From the NCBI RefSeq assembly GCF_900111895.1, contig NZ_FOKB01000002.1:744001-808000 (forward strand): DNA of 64,000 nt. Direction: 5' to 3'. This document shows, piece after piece, positions 7,696 through 17,415 of this stretch. This stretch comes from Pseudomonas simiae (lineage in GTDB: Bacteria; Pseudomonadota; Gammaproteobacteria; Pseudomonadales; Pseudomonadaceae). How positions within the stretch are numbered: the stretch's first letter is position 1; each line of letters starts with the position of its first letter. A program made the translations under genes and the position numbers. Under the pieces are notes generated by a model. That model was not told the DNA's origin, did no database searches, and saw nothing but the letters and a program-made list of their open reading frames with translations.

Positions 7696-10600
7696 TGGCC
7701 AGCCTCTTTAGGGGTTTCAGTTGTGTCAGTCTTTTTACGCTCGCCAGCAGCGGATACGGTTGCGAAGAACAACGGCACCCAGAAGATCGCCAATACAGTG
7801 GCCGTGATCATACCGCCGATGACACCGGTACCGATGGCGTGCTGGCTGCCCGAACCTGCACCCGAGGAGATCGCCAGCGGCAATACGCCGAGGATGAACG
7901 CCATGGAGGTCATGATGATCGGCCGCAGACGCATGCGTGACGCCTCGATGGCCGCCTCGACGATGCCTTTGCCTTGTTCGTGGAGCTCTTTGGCAAACTC
8001 CACGATCAGGATGGCGTTTTTCGCCGCCAAGCCCACCGTTACCAACAGGCCCACCTGGAAGAACACGTCGTTGGACAACCCGCGCATGCTGGTCGCTATC
8101 AACGCACCCACAACCCCCAGGGGCACTACCAGGATCACCGCGATCGGGATCGACCAGCTTTCGTACAGGGCCGCGAGGCAGAGGAACACTACCAGCAGCG
8201 ACAGGGCGTACAGCGCAGGTGCCTGGGAGCCGGACAGACGTTCTTCGTACGACAGACCGGTCCACGCATAGCCAATACCTGCCGGCAGTTGCTTGGCAAT
8301 ACGCTCGACTTCGGCCATGGCGTCACCGGTACTGTAACCCGGTGCCGGAGTACCGAGGATTTCCATCGCCGCTACACCGTTGTAGCGCGAGAGTTTCGGC
8401 GAACCGAAGATCCACTTGCCCGACGCGATGGCGGACAACGGCACCATCTTCCCGGAGTCGCTGCGCACGTACCATTTGTTCAGGTCTTCAGGCGACATGC
8501 GGCTGGCGGCTTCACCTTGTACGTACACCTTCTTCACCCGACCGCGGTCGATGAAGTCGTTGACGTAGCTGCCACCCAGGGCAATCGCCAGGGTCTGGTT
8601 GATGCTCGACAGGGTGATGCCTTGGGCACTGGCCTTCTCGTCGTCGACGGTGAGCTCGTACTGCGGCTCATCGTTCACGCCGTTGGGGCGCACACCTGCC
8701 AGAATCTTGCTTTGTGCTGCCATACCGAGGAACTGGTTACGCGCCGCCATCAATTTATCGTGGCCGACACCGCCCTGGTCTTGCAGGAACACGTCGAAGC
8801 CCGTGGCGTTACCCAGTTCCAGTACAGACGGCGGCACGATGGCAAATACCATGGCGTCCTTGAAGGTCTGCATGAAGTAGCCCTGGGCGCGCTTGGCGAT
8901 CTCGAACACCGAGGTGGAGGCGTCACGTTCGTCCCACGGCTTGAGCATCACAAAGGCCAGGCCCGAGCTTTGGCCACGACCGGCGAAGTTGAAGCCGTTT
9001 ACGGTAAATACCGATTTCACGCCTTTGCCTTCGCCCGGCTCGCCTTCCTTGTCGTTGAGCAGGAAGATGCGCATATCGTCGATGACTTTTTGCGTCCGTT
9101 CAGCCGTAGAACCGACCGGCGTCTGTACCTGGGCAAAGATCACGCCCTGGTCTTCATCGGGCAGGAACGCCGCAGGGATGCGCATGAACAGCCAGATCAT
9201 GCCGGCGATAACCAGTGCGTACACCAGGAACGCCGGGATCTTGTGCTTGATCATGTTACCCACGCCGCGCTCGTAGCTCAGTACGCCACGGTCGAAGGTG
9301 CGGTTGAACCAGCCGAAGAAACCACGCTTGGGTTGGCCGTGTTTTTCCGGGTCGATCGGCTTGAGCATGGTGGCGCACAAGGCCGGGGTGAAGATCAGCG
9401 CAACCAGTACCGACAACGCCATGGCCGAAACGATGGTGATGGAGAACTGTTTGTAGATCACACCGGTGGAACCACCGAAGAATGCCATCGGCAACAGTAC
9501 CGCCGACAGTACCAGGGCAATACCCACCAGGGCACCCTGGATCTGGCCCATGGACTTGACCGTCGCTTCTTTGGGCGACAGGTGTTCCTCGGCCATCACC
9601 CGCTCGACGTTTTCCACCACGACGATGGCGTCATCCACCAGCAAGCCGATGGCCAGGATCATGCCGAACATGGTCAAGGTGTTGATGGTGAAACCGAACG
9701 CCGCCAGGATCCCGAAGGTACCCAACAGCACCACCGGTACGGTCATGGTGGTGATGATGGTGGCACGGAAGTTCTGCAGGAACAGGAACATCACCAGGAA
9801 CACCAGCACGATCGCTTCGACCAGGGTATGGACTACGCCGGAGATCGATTCGGTCACGACCGGGGTGGTGTCATACGGCACCACCGCCTTCATGCCTGGC
9901 GGGAAGAAGGGTTCGAGCTGCGCTACGGTGGCACGGATTGCTTTGCCGGTGTCCAGGGCGTTGGCGCCCGAAGCCAGCTTGATCGCCATACCGGAAGCCG
10001 GCTTGCCGTTGAACTGTGCAGCGATGCTGTAGTTCTGGCCACCCAGCTCAATACGCGCGACATCCTTCAGGCGTACCTGGGAGCCGTCTGTATTGACTTT
10101 CATCAGGATGTTGCCGAACTGCTCCGCCGTCTGCAGGCGCGTCTTGCCAATGATGGTCGCGTTCAACTGAGTGCCGGGCAGGGCAGGCAGGCCACCCAGT
10201 TGGCCGGTAGCCACCTGCACGTTCTGTGCGGAGATCGCGGTGCTGACATCCACTGGCGTGAGCTGGTAATTGTTCAGCTTGCTTGGGTCAAGCCAGATGC
10301 GCATGGCGTACTGCGAACCAAACACCTGGAAGTCACCGACACCTGCGGTCCGGGAAATCGGGTCCTGGATGTTCGACACGATGTAGTTGGACAGGTCGTC
10401 CTTGGTCATGCTGCCGTCTTCCGACACCAGACCGATCACCATCAGGAAGTTCTTCACCGACTTGGTCACGCGGATACCCTGCTGCTGCACTTCTTGCGGC
10501 AGCAGTGGAGTCGCCAGGTTCAGTTTGTTCTGCACCTGAACCTGGGCGATGTCCGGGTTGGTACCCTGGTTGAACGTTACGGTGATGGTCATGCTGCCGT

Positions 10601-10853
10601 CGGAGTTACTGTCCGAGGAAACATAACGCAGGTTGTCGATACCGTTGAGCTGTTGCTCGATGACCTGCACCACGGTGTCCTGCACGGTTTGTGCGGACGC
10701 GCCTGGGTAGGTCACCTGGATGTCGATGGCGGTCGGCGCGATGGCCGGGTATTGGTTGATGGGCAACTTCAGGATCGACAGTGCCCCGACCAGCATGATC
10801 ACCAGGGCAATAACCCAGGCGAAAATGGGGCGGTCGATAAAAAATTTCGACAT
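7692..10853 (-). CDS. emhB: RND multidrug efflux transporter, inner membrane (MexB/TtgB/EmhB type)
   Basis: 1053 residues, the standard size of HAE1-family RND pumps. It uses the proton gradient to expel drugs, solvents and hydrophobic compounds. The N-terminus [20 protein letters not shown], the TM4 proton-relay segment [18 protein letters not shown] with its two Asp residues, and the repeat [18 protein letters not shown] in the second half are classic. It starts 3 bases after the emhA stop and overlaps emhC. Substrate range cannot be read from the sequence; solvent and PAH efflux is known for EmhB. Confidence 0.97.
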   Translation of the reverse strand: MSKFFIDRPIFAWVIALVIMLVGALSILKLPINQYPAIAPTAIDIQVTYPGASAQTVQDTVVQVIEQQLNGIDNLRYVSSDSNSDGSMTITVTFNQGTNPDIAQVQVQNKLNLATPLLPQEVQQQGIRVTKSVKNFLMVIGLVSEDGSMTKDDLSNYIVSNIQDPISRTAGVGDFQVFGSQYAMRIWLDPSKLNNYQLTPVDVSTAISAQNVQVATGQLGGLPALPGTQLNATIIGKTRLQTAEQFGNILMKVNTDGSQVRLKDVARIELGGQNYSIAAQFNGKPASGMAIKLASGANALDTGKAIRATVAQLEPFFPPGMKAVVPYDTTPVVTESISGVVHTLVEAIVLVFLVMFLFLQNFRATIITTMTVPVVLLGTFGILAAFGFTINTLTMFGMILAIGLLVDDAIVVVENVERVMAEEHLSPKEATVKSMGQIQGALVGIALVLSAVLLPMAFFGGSTGVIYKQFSITIVSAMALSVLVALIFTPALCATMLKPIDPEKHGQPKRGFFGWFNRTFDRGVLSYERGVGNMIKHKIPAFLVYALVIAGMIWLFMRIPAAFLPDEDQGVIFAQVQTPVGSTAERTQKVIDDMRIFLLNDKEGEPGEGKGVKSVFTVNGFNFAGRGQSSGLAFVMLKPWDERDASTSVFEIAKRAQGYFMQTFKDAMVFAIVPPSVLELGNATGFDVFLQDQGGVGHDKLMAARNQFLGMAAQSKILAGVRPNGVNDEPQYELTVDDEKASAQGITLSSINQTLAIALGGSYVNDFIDRGRVKKVYVQGEAASRMSPEDLNKWYVRSDSGKMVPLSAIASGKWIFGSPKLSRYNGVAAMEILGTPAPGYSTGDAMAEVERIAKQLPAGIGYAWTGLSYEERLSGSQAPALYALSLLVVFLCLAALYESWSIPIAVILVVPLGVVGALIATSMRGLSNDVFFQVGLLVTVGLAAKNAILIVEFAKELHEQGKGIVEAAIEASRMRLRPIIMTSMAFILGVLPLAISSGAGSGSQHAIGTGVIGGMITATVLAIFWVPLFFATVSAAGERKKTDTTETPKEAGQ

Positions 10854-10856
10854 GGA

Positions 10857-12011
10857 TTACTCCCCTTTGCCAGCAGCGGCAGCAGGAGCAGCAGCACTGC
10901 CGGCGTCAGCAGGTTTGGCGTTGTCGGCCGCCTTGACCTTGACCTCGGCGCCCGGCTTGACGTACTGCAAGCCTTCTGTGATCACACGGTCGCCGGCGTT
11001 CAAGCCCTTTTCCACCAGCCAGTAGGCGCCGTAAGTACGGTTGGCCACCAGTTCGCGCTGCTCGACCTTGTTGTCGGCGTTGACGACCAGCGCTGTTGGA
11101 GTGCCCTTGAGGTCACGGGTTACGCCTTGCTGCGGGGCCAGGATGGCCTTGCTGTTCACACCGGCTTGCAACTGGGCGTGAACGAACATGCCCGGCAGCA
11201 AGGTGTGGTCAGGGTTCGGGAACACGGCGCGCAGGGTCACGGAACCGGTGGTCTGGTCGACCGACACTTCGGAGAACTCCAGCTTGCCATCCACGCCATA
11301 GGCGCTGCCGTCTTCCAGGGTCAGCTTGACTTTGGCGGCGTTGTCGCCGGCTTTTTCCAGTTGGCCGCTGGCCAGGTCGCGGCGCAGTTTCAGCATTTCT
11401 GCCGAAGACTGTGTGACGTCGACGTAGATCGGGTCCAGTTGCTGGATCACGGCCATGGCATCGGCCTGGCCGTTGCTGACCAGTGCGCCTTCGGTCACCG
11501 AAGAACGACCAATACGCCCGGAGATCGGCGCGAACACTTTGGTGTAACGCACGTTGATCTGGGCGGTTTGCACGTTGGCTTCCGACGTCATGCGGTTGGC
11601 GACGGCAGTGTCGTACTCCTGACGGCTGACGGCTTGCTCATCGACCAACTGCTTGTAGCGGTCGCTGATCGACTTGCTCTGGGTCAGGCTCGCTTGTGCG
11701 CTTTTCAGGGTGGCTTCATACACCGAAGGGTCGATCTGGTAGAGCTGTTGCCCTTCCTTCACGTCGCCGCCTTCCTTGAACAGGCGCTTGAGAATGATGC
11801 CGTTGACCTGCGGTCGCACTTCCGCAATGCGGTACGCGGTGGTGCGACCCGGCAATTCGGAGGTGAGCGTAAAGGCTTGCGGTTGGATAGTGACCACGCC
11901 GACCTGAGGGATTTGAGCGGGCGGAGCCGCTTCTTCCTTTTTACATCCGCTGAGCAGCGATGCCAGGGCGACGGCAGTGACCAGAGCGGTAACAGCTGGC
12001 TTAAGTTGCAT
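10857..12011 (-). CDS. emhA: RND efflux periplasmic adaptor lipoprotein (MexA/TtgA/EmhA type)
   Basis: 384 residues from the ATG at 12011, the start that gives the lipoprotein signal MQLKPAVTALVTAVALASLLSGC (Cys23); longer starts upstream add a non-signal leader. Barrel-sandwich and hairpin segments (GDVKEGQQLYQIDPS, FAPISGRIGRSSVTEGALV) and the beta-barrel DHTLLPGMFVHAQL follow the family order. The Ala-rich C-terminal tail is common in Pseudomonas adaptors. It links EmhB to EmhC. Expression is probably controlled by EmhR at the operator at 12101-12130. Confidence 0.96.
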   Translation of the reverse strand: MQLKPAVTALVTAVALASLLSGCKKEEAAPPAQIPQVGVVTIQPQAFTLTSELPGRTTAYRIAEVRPQVNGIILKRLFKEGGDVKEGQQLYQIDPSVYEATLKSAQASLTQSKSISDRYKQLVDEQAVSRQEYDTAVANRMTSEANVQTAQINVRYTKVFAPISGRIGRSSVTEGALVSNGQADAMAVIQQLDPIYVDVTQSSAEMLKLRRDLASGQLEKAGDNAAKVKLTLEDGSAYGVDGKLEFSEVSVDQTTGSVTLRAVFPNPDHTLLPGMFVHAQLQAGVNSKAILAPQQGVTRDLKGTPTALVVNADNKVEQRELVANRTYGAYWLVEKGLNAGDRVITEGLQYVKPGAEVKVKAADNAKPADAGSAAAPAAAAGKGE

Positions 12012-12100
12012 GAAGATCCTCGGGTCAGGCGCGCAGGATGCGCACAAGAAGGGTGGAAGGGTAAAAAACAAACACTGAGTAGATAAGTAGCTTGCTACGC

Positions 12101-12130
12101 AATATACTTACGTTCATGGTTGTTTGTAAA
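12101..12130 (-). promoter_or_regulatory. emhA promoter overlapped by TtgR/EmhR-type operator
   Basis: On the minus strand a -35 TTTACA (12125-12130) and a -10 GTATAT (12102-12107) are 17 bases apart. The spacer and flanks, ACAAACAACCATGAACGTAA, nearly match the published TtgR operator of P. putida as I remember it. A repressor bound here would cover RNA polymerase contacts directly. The divergent emhR starts 168 bases away on the plus strand. Confidence 0.75.
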
Positions 12131-12297
12131 CTCTTGACAGGCTGCGCGGAGTGTTGACAAAGCAACGCCCAAAGCCTCGATTCCATTACGTTCGGCACCC
12201 ATGACGGTGTCGTCCCACAAATATTCGGATTATCGGTACTGGCGGTTAATTCTGCGTTAACGATAGTCCCAAGTGTCCTGATTGAGGTTGTACTGCC

Positions 12298-12930
12298 ATG
12301 GTTCGTCGCACCAAAGAGGAAGCTCAGGAAACGCGCAGCCAGATTCTTCAAGCCGCCGAGCAAGCGTTCTATGAACGCGGCGTCGCGCGGACCACGCTGG
12401 CGGACATCGCCGCGCTGGCCGGCGTGACGCGGGGTGCCATCTACTGGCATTTCAGTAATAAATCCGATTTGCTGCAGGCGCTGCTCGACACGCTGCATGA
12501 GCCGCTGGACGAGTTGGCCAGGGCCAGTGAAAGCGAGGACGAACTCGACCCGCTGGGCTGCATGCGCAAACTGTTGATTCATTTGTTTCATCAAGTGGCC
12601 CTGGACCCGAAAACCCGGCGCATCAACGAGATCTTGTTTCATAAGTGCGAATTCACCGATGAAATGTGCGACATGCGTCGCCAACGTCAGACCCATAGCC
12701 TCGAATGCAACCTGCGCATCGGCCTGACCTTGCGTAACGCGGTCCACCGCGGGCAACTTCCGGAAAATCTTGATACCACCCGTGGCGCGGTGTGCATCCA
12801 TGCCTACATCAACGGGCTGATCGGCCAGTGGCTGCTGGTTCCCGACAGCTTCCAGTTACATCAGGAAGCCGAACGCTGGGTGGATGCGGGGCTGGACATG
12901 CTGCGTTGGAGCCCCAGTCTGCGCAATTAA
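12298..12930 (+). CDS. emhR: TetR-family repressor of the efflux operon (TtgR/EmhR type)
   Basis: 210 residues. The N-terminal HTH includes [20 protein letters not shown] (about residues 31-50), nearly the same as AcrR/TtgR/MexR-type TetR proteins. The C-terminal ligand-binding helices ([35 protein letters not shown]) match TtgR as I recall it. It is divergent from emhABC, the usual arrangement, and should release the operator on binding antibiotics or plant phenolics. A hairpin terminator lies at 13135-13169 downstream, shared with xenB on the other strand. Confidence 0.95.
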   Translation: MVRRTKEEAQETRSQILQAAEQAFYERGVARTTLADIAALAGVTRGAIYWHFSNKSDLLQALLDTLHEPLDELARASESEDELDPLGCMRKLLIHLFHQVALDPKTRRINEILFHKCEFTDEMCDMRRQRQTHSLECNLRIGLTLRNAVHRGQLPENLDTTRGAVCIHAYINGLIGQWLLVPDSFQLHQEAERWVDAGLDMLRWSPSLRN

Positions 12931-13134
12931 GACAAAATGCGTAATTGCATCAGGTTGTGTCAACAGTAAAGCCCAAGGACAGTCAATCGTCCTTCCGCCT
13001 GATTAGTGGGGTGACTTTATATACGGGCTGTCCAGCGGTTGATAGGTAGCCGCCTAAGTATTTTGTAGCGATTTTGTTGCACGGTTGTGAAGGAGTATTG
13101 CTCTCAGGTCCCGCGTACTCGACAAGATAGGCGT

Positions 13135-13169
13135 AAAAAAGCCCCGGTTCCTGCGAACCGGGGCTTTTT
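13135..13169. terminator. Bidirectional terminator between emhR and xenB
   Basis: The 10-bp perfect stem GCCCCGGTTC/GAACCGGGGC with loop CTGC is flanked by A6 and T5. It sits between convergent emhR and xenB and can end both transcripts. Confidence 0.9.
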
Positions 13170-13186
13170 CATTTCAGCTTTTTACC

Positions 13187-14242
13187 TCACAGCGCCAGGG
13201 TCGGGTAGTCGATGTAGCCGACTGGGCCTTTGCCATAGAAGGTTTCCGGATGCGCTTCGTTCAGCGGCGCATCTGCCTTCAAGCGTGCTGGCAAGTCCGG
13301 GTTGGCAATAAACGGCACACCGAAGGCCACCGCATCCGCTTTGCCCGAAGCCAGCCAGGTGTTGGCGCTGTCCTTGGTGAAGCGTTCGTTGGCGATGTAC
13401 ACGCCGCCGAAGGCTTTCTTGAGTTGTGGGCCGAGGCTGTCGCCGGCTTCTTTCTCACGGGAGCAGATGAACGCAATGCCACGCTTGCCCAGTTCGCTGG
13501 CGACGTAGGTGAAGGTTTCCGCCAGGTTGTCGTCGCCCATGTCGTGGGCGTCGGCCCGCGGTGCCAGGTGCACACCCACACGGCCAGCGCCCCAGACTTC
13601 GATGGCTGCATCGGTGACTTCCAGCAACAGGCGAGCGCGGTTTTCCAGGGAGCCGCCGTACTGGTCAGTGCGCTTATTGGTGCTGCTCTGCAGGAACTGG
13701 TCGAGCAGGTAGCCGTTGGCGCCGTGGATTTCCACGCCGTCGAAACCGGCGGCCTTGGCGTTCTCGGCACCGGTGCGGTAGGCGTCGACGATGTCGGCGA
13801 TTTCAGCGGTTTCCAAGGCGCGGGGGGTCGGGTAGTCGGCCAATGGGCGCACCAGGCTGACGTGGCCTTTAGGCTGGATTGCGCTCGGGGCCACCGGGGT
13901 TTCGCCGTTCAGGTACGACTCATGGGAAATACGGCCCACGTGCCACAGTTGCAGGAAGATCTTGCCGCCCGCGCCATGAACCGCCTTGGTGACGTTGGCC
14001 CAGCCGCGCACCTGATCGTTGGACCAGATGCCCGGTGTGTCCGGGTAGCCTACGCCCAACGGCGTCACGGACGTGGCTTCGCTGAGGATCAGCCCGGCGG
14101 AGGCGCGTTGCACGTAGTACTCGGCCATCAGCGCGTTGGGCACACGACCGGCGTCGGCACGGCAGCGGGTCAGCGGCGCCATGATGATGCGGTTCGACAG
14201 TTCCAGGTCGCCCAGTTTGATCGGATCGAAAATAGTCGTCAT
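13187..14242 (-). CDS. xenB: Xenobiotic reductase, Old Yellow Enzyme family
   Basis: 351 residues starting MTTIFDPIKLGDLELSNRI at 14242. FMN-dependent NAD(P)H:flavin oxidoreductase; close in sequence, from memory, to XenB of P. fluorescens, which reduces nitrate esters, nitroaromatics and enones. Family features seen: MAPLTRCRAD, LQLWHVGRISH, the active-site FDGVEIHGANGYLLDQF with His/Asn, QYGGSLENRARLLLEV, and the C-terminal FYGKGPVGYIDYPTL. It is third in an arsR-MFS-xenB operon, 29 bases after the MFS stop, suggesting an inducible detoxification unit for electrophiles. Confidence 0.93.
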   Translation of the reverse strand: MTTIFDPIKLGDLELSNRIIMAPLTRCRADAGRVPNALMAEYYVQRASAGLILSEATSVTPLGVGYPDTPGIWSNDQVRGWANVTKAVHGAGGKIFLQLWHVGRISHESYLNGETPVAPSAIQPKGHVSLVRPLADYPTPRALETAEIADIVDAYRTGAENAKAAGFDGVEIHGANGYLLDQFLQSSTNKRTDQYGGSLENRARLLLEVTDAAIEVWGAGRVGVHLAPRADAHDMGDDNLAETFTYVASELGKRGIAFICSREKEAGDSLGPQLKKAFGGVYIANERFTKDSANTWLASGKADAVAFGVPFIANPDLPARLKADAPLNEAHPETFYGKGPVGYIDYPTLAL

Positions 14243-14271
14243 GGGGAAAGCACCTTTGTCTTTGAAGTGGA

Positions 14272-15438
14272 TCAGTGGGTCGCAGGGGCCAGGTCGGCAT
14301 CGCCGGTCTGGCGGAAAGTAATCAGGGTCACCAACAGCGCGAGGATCGCCAGGACCGCTGCGGCCAAGGGCACGCGGGTCAGGCCGAAACCGTGGGCAAT
14401 CACACTGCCGCCCACCCAGGCGCCGAGGGCATTGCCGATGTTGAAAGCGCCGATGTTCAAGGTGGACACCAGGTTCGGTGCGGCCTTGCCGAAGGTCACC
14501 ACGTTGATCTGCAACGCCGGCACGGCGGCGAACGACGCGGTGGCCCACAGGAACAGGGTGATTTCGGTCGGGATCACGGCGACGCTGGTCCAGGTCAGAG
14601 CCGTGGAGACCACCGCCATGCTGATGAACACGCCGATCAAGGTGGCCGCCAGGCGTTTGTCCGCCAATTTGCCGCCGATGATGTTGCCCACGGTGAGACC
14701 CAGGCCGATCAGCAGCAGGGTCCAGGTCACGCCCTTGGGCGACACGCCGGTGACATCGCCGAGCAGCGGCGCTACGTAGGTGAAGAGGGTGAACATGGAC
14801 GCGGCAAACAGCGCGGTCATGCTCAGCGACAGCCAGATGCCGGCGCCCTTGAGGGCGGCCAGTTCGGCGCGCATGTCGAGTTTCTCTTCATCACGCTTGG
14901 CGGGCAGGAAGCGGATCAGGCCGATCAACGCCACCACACCAATCACCGTCACTGCCCAGAAGGTCGAGCGCCAGCCGGCTTCCTGGCCGAGTGCGGTACC
15001 CAGCGGTACGCCGAGCACGTTGGCCAGGGTCAGGCCGGTGAACATCAGGGCCACGGCCGAAGCTCGCTTGTTGGCGGGCACCAGGTTGGCGGCGACCACC
15101 GAACCAATACCAAAGAACGCACCGTGGCACAGCGCGGTGACGACACGGGCAAACATCAGCACGTTGTAGTCACTGGCCAGGGCGCAGAGCAGGTTGCCGA
15201 TAATGAAGATACCCATCAACGCTACCAGGGCCGCCTTGCGAGGCAGCTTGGCGGTGGCCAGCGCCATGAAGGGCGCGCCGATGGCCACGCCCAGGGCGTA
15301 GCCGGTCACCAGCCAGCCGGCGCCGGGAATTGACACACCCAGGTCCGCTGCCACATCGGGCAGCAAGCCCATGATGACGAACTCGGTGGTGCCGATGGCG
15401 AAGGCACTGAGGGCCAGTATGAGTAGCGAGAGGGGCAT
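14272..15438 (-). CDS. MFS transporter (YdhP/arabinose-efflux-permease type)
   Basis: 388 residues with about 12 predicted transmembrane helices (first MPLSLLILALSAFAIGTTEFVIMGLLPDV). The opening ALSAFAIGTTEF and the loop LATAKLPRKAALVALM are typical of the drug:H+ antiporter DHA1 group that includes YdhP. It is the middle gene of arsR-MFS-xenB, starting 13 bases after arsR with RBS AAGGA. The likely role is export of the compound sensed by the ArsR protein or of a XenB product; this is inference from position. Confidence 0.85.
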   Translation of the reverse strand: MPLSLLILALSAFAIGTTEFVIMGLLPDVAADLGVSIPGAGWLVTGYALGVAIGAPFMALATAKLPRKAALVALMGIFIIGNLLCALASDYNVLMFARVVTALCHGAFFGIGSVVAANLVPANKRASAVALMFTGLTLANVLGVPLGTALGQEAGWRSTFWAVTVIGVVALIGLIRFLPAKRDEEKLDMRAELAALKGAGIWLSLSMTALFAASMFTLFTYVAPLLGDVTGVSPKGVTWTLLLIGLGLTVGNIIGGKLADKRLAATLIGVFISMAVVSTALTWTSVAVIPTEITLFLWATASFAAVPALQINVVTFGKAAPNLVSTLNIGAFNIGNALGAWVGGSVIAHGFGLTRVPLAAAVLAILALLVTLITFRQTGDADLAPATH

Positions 15439-15451
15439 TATCGTTTCCTTG

Positions 15452-15778
15452 TTACAACGCGGCGTTGTCGTCCGCGCTGAGTTCGGTGGTGAGCGCCGCG
15501 AGGAACGCCTGGATGGTGTCCTCGTTGCGTTTGAAAAAGTGCCACTGGCCGGCCTTCTGGCTGCTGATCAACCCGGCGCGTTGGAGGGTGGCCAGGTGGG
15601 CTGACACGGTCGACTGGGACAAGCCGCAGCGTTGGTCGATCTGCCCGGCGCAGATGCCGTATTCGTGGTTGTGCAATTGTTCGGGGAACTGCACTTTGGG
15701 GTCTTTCAGCCAGGTGAGGATGTCTCGTCGTACTGGGTGTGCCAGGGCTTTTATTATTTCGTCGAGGTCGATGGACAT
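15452..15778 (-). CDS. ArsR-family HTH regulator
   Basis: 108 residues. A winged HTH is seen in MSIDLDEIIKALAHPVRRDI (helix 1) and GLSQSTVSAHLATLQRAGLI (recognition helix, about 52-71). The usual metal motif ELCVCDL is absent; instead two cysteines, Cys43 and Cys51, flank the HTH (GICAGQIDQRC). This suggests thiol- or electrophile-based sensing rather than arsenic, consistent with the neighbouring xenB. It is first in the arsR-MFS-xenB operon and probably binds the palindrome at 15835-15848. Confidence 0.85.
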   Translation of the reverse strand: MSIDLDEIIKALAHPVRRDILTWLKDPKVQFPEQLHNHEYGICAGQIDQRCGLSQSTVSAHLATLQRAGLISSQKAGQWHFFKRNEDTIQAFLAALTTELSADDNAAL

Positions 15779-15834
15779 GGCAGATGCTCGGTTTTGTACA
15801 GCGTTATATCGCGATGAGGCGAACTTTATATCGA

Positions 15835-15848
15835 TCTATCCCGATAGA
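15835..15848. promoter_or_regulatory. Palindrome, possible ArsR operator
   Basis: The perfect inverted repeat TCTATC-CC-GATAGA lies 57 bases upstream of the arsR start in the 154-base divergent region shared with acpH. Its size fits a dimeric ArsR operator. A second looser palindrome, TATATCGGGTTATA, follows near 15883-15897. Confidence 0.45.
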
Positions 15849-15932
15849 CCAATATGATTTTGGTCTGAGCCTAGGCTTAATCGGTATATCGGGTTATAAC
15901 GATACGTTGAGGGCAGTGATAGACTGCGCGCC

Positions 15933-16517
15933 ATGAATTATCTCGCACATCTGCACCTGGGCGGCCAACTTCCTGCGCAACTGCTGGGCAGCCTGTATGG
16001 CGACTTCGTCAAAGGCCGCCTGCAGGGCCAGTTCAGCCCGCAAATTGAATCGGCGATCCAGCTGCATCGTTCCATCGACCGCTTCACCGACAGCCACCCG
16101 CTGGTGGGGGAGGCGCTGTCGCGCTTCAGCCTTACCCGTAGGCGCTATGCCGGGATCGTCCTCGATGTGTTTTTCGATCACTGCCTGGCGCGGGACTGGA
16201 CCTTGTATGCCGACCAGCCCCTTGAGCATTTCACGTCGCAGGTTTACCGCGTGCTGGCGGCCGAGCCGCAGTTGCCGGGGCGGCTGGCGCAGATTGCACC
16301 GTATATGGCGGCGGATGACTGGCTGGGCTCCTACCGCGAGTTTGCGGTGATGGAGCAGGTGTTGCGCGGGATCGCCCGGCGCCTGACACAGCCCGAGGAA
16401 CTGGGGCATGCCATGCAGGAATTGCGCGAGTTGTATGAGCCGCTGAGTGAAGACTTCCGGTTGTTCTATCCCGAGCTGCAGGCCTTTGCACACTCCCGAC
16501 TGACGCCATCGATTTAA
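15933..16517 (+). CDS. acpH: Acyl carrier protein phosphodiesterase
   Basis: 194 residues starting MNYLAHLHLGGQLPAQLLGS. Matches the AcpH/DUF479 family, which removes 4'-phosphopantetheine from holo-ACP. Family motifs are GSLYGDFVKG near the N-terminus, LHRSIDRFTDSHP (metal-binding His/Asp, about 50-62) and DVFFDHCLARDW. It is divergent from the arsR operon and convergent with olsA, with a REPIN just after the stop. Confidence 0.9.
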   Translation: MNYLAHLHLGGQLPAQLLGSLYGDFVKGRLQGQFSPQIESAIQLHRSIDRFTDSHPLVGEALSRFSLTRRRYAGIVLDVFFDHCLARDWTLYADQPLEHFTSQVYRVLAAEPQLPGRLAQIAPYMAADDWLGSYREFAVMEQVLRGIARRLTQPEELGHAMQELRELYEPLSEDFRLFYPELQAFAHSRLTPSI

Positions 16518-16518
16518 G

Positions 16519-16605
16519 GTGGGAGCTGGCTTGCCTGCGATTGCAGTCTGCCAGTTGATACATGTGTTGCTGACCCACCGCTATCGCAGGCAAGTCAGCT
16601 CCCAC
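16519..16605. repeat. REPIN-like inverted pair, GCTGGCTTGCCTGCGAT type
   Basis: GTGGGAGCTGGCTTGCCTGC at the left is mirrored by GCAGGCAAGTCAGCTCCCAC at the right, separated by about 47 bases. It is the second of two repeat subtypes in this window and sits between convergent acpH and olsA. Confidence 0.85.
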
Positions 16606-16623
16606 ACGTTGACCATGCCCGCT

Positions 16624-17415
16624 TTATGCCGCGAATGCCGGTCGAGCCGCGATCTGTTCTGCCTCGGGCAAGGGCCCAAACAACGCCTTTTGCACCGCCT
16701 GCTGCGCCTGATACGCCAGCGCCGCGCGTTCCTGCCCGGCACAGGCAATTGGCTTGAGCACATGGATTTCCACATCGCCCTGGTCGTTGGCAAATAAGCG
16801 CATCAGGTGCGACAACAAATCATCATCGCCAATAAAAGGCGCCAGCGGGTCCACTTGCCCCTCACGCAGATAACGGATCGCCACCGGTTGCAGGCATACA
16901 TCCGCATCGATCGCACTGGCCAGCAAACGCCCGTGGAAAGTGCGCAGGCTACGCCCGTCGGTGGTGGTGCCTTCGGGGAACATCAGCAGCGGGTGTTGTT
17001 GCTCCAGGTGACGGGTCATCTGCTTGCGGATCAACTGGCTATCGCCCGAACCCCGGCGGATAAACAAGCTGCCGGCTTTGGCCGCCAGCCAGCCTGCCAC
17101 CGGCCAGGTACGCACTTCGGCCTTGGACAGGAACGACATCGGCGTCACCATGCCCAGCAGGGGAATGTCGGTCCAGGACACGTGATTGCTCACCCACAGC
17201 ATCGGCGTTTGCGGCAACTCACCGTGCACCGTCACGCGAAAGGGCAGGGCGTTGGTCAGCCGCGCCATGAAGAACCGCGACCAGCGCTGGCGGCGCACCA
17301 TCGAGTTGGCCACGCCCAACCGTTCGAACACGCCGAATACACTGGCCATGCTCAAGCCCAGTGCCACCACTAGCAGTACGCGGGCAATGCGCCCGTACAC
17401 GCGCAGGCGGCTCAT
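16624..17415 (-). CDS. olsA: 1-acyl-sn-glycerol-3-phosphate acyltransferase-like O-acyltransferase (ornithine lipid)
   Basis: 263 residues from the ATG at 17415, whose ATGA overlaps the olsB stop; an upstream start at 17454 is possible but would overlap more. An N-terminal membrane anchor (VLLVVALGLSMASVFGVF) is followed by PlsC motifs: NHVSWTD (HX4D, about 93-99), the FIRRGSG segment, and FPEGTTTDGR. In the olsBA pair OlsA adds the second fatty acid to lyso-ornithine lipid. The overlap with olsB and gene order support OlsA over a general PlsC. Confidence 0.88.
   Translation of the reverse strand: MSRLRVYGRIARVLLVVALGLSMASVFGVFERLGVANSMVRRQRWSRFFMARLTNALPFRVTVHGELPQTPMLWVSNHVSWTDIPLLGMVTPMSFLSKAEVRTWPVAGWLAAKAGSLFIRRGSGDSQLIRKQMTRHLEQQHPLLMFPEGTTTDGRSLRTFHGRLLASAIDADVCLQPVAIRYLREGQVDPLAPFIGDDDLLSHLMRLFANDQGDVEIHVLKPIACAGQERAALAYQAQQAVQKALFGPLPEAEQIAARPAFAA

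Noticed and set aside
7974..12086. Very long open frame (1370 codons) on the plus strand
   Set aside because: It is the antisense of emhB and emhA, which have full RND and adaptor motifs. High GC and codon bias make such frames by chance; its translation is Gln/His/Arg-rich without any known domain.
13250..15333. Plus-strand frames opposite xenB and the MFS gene
   Set aside because: No motifs, and the minus-strand genes explain the sequence.
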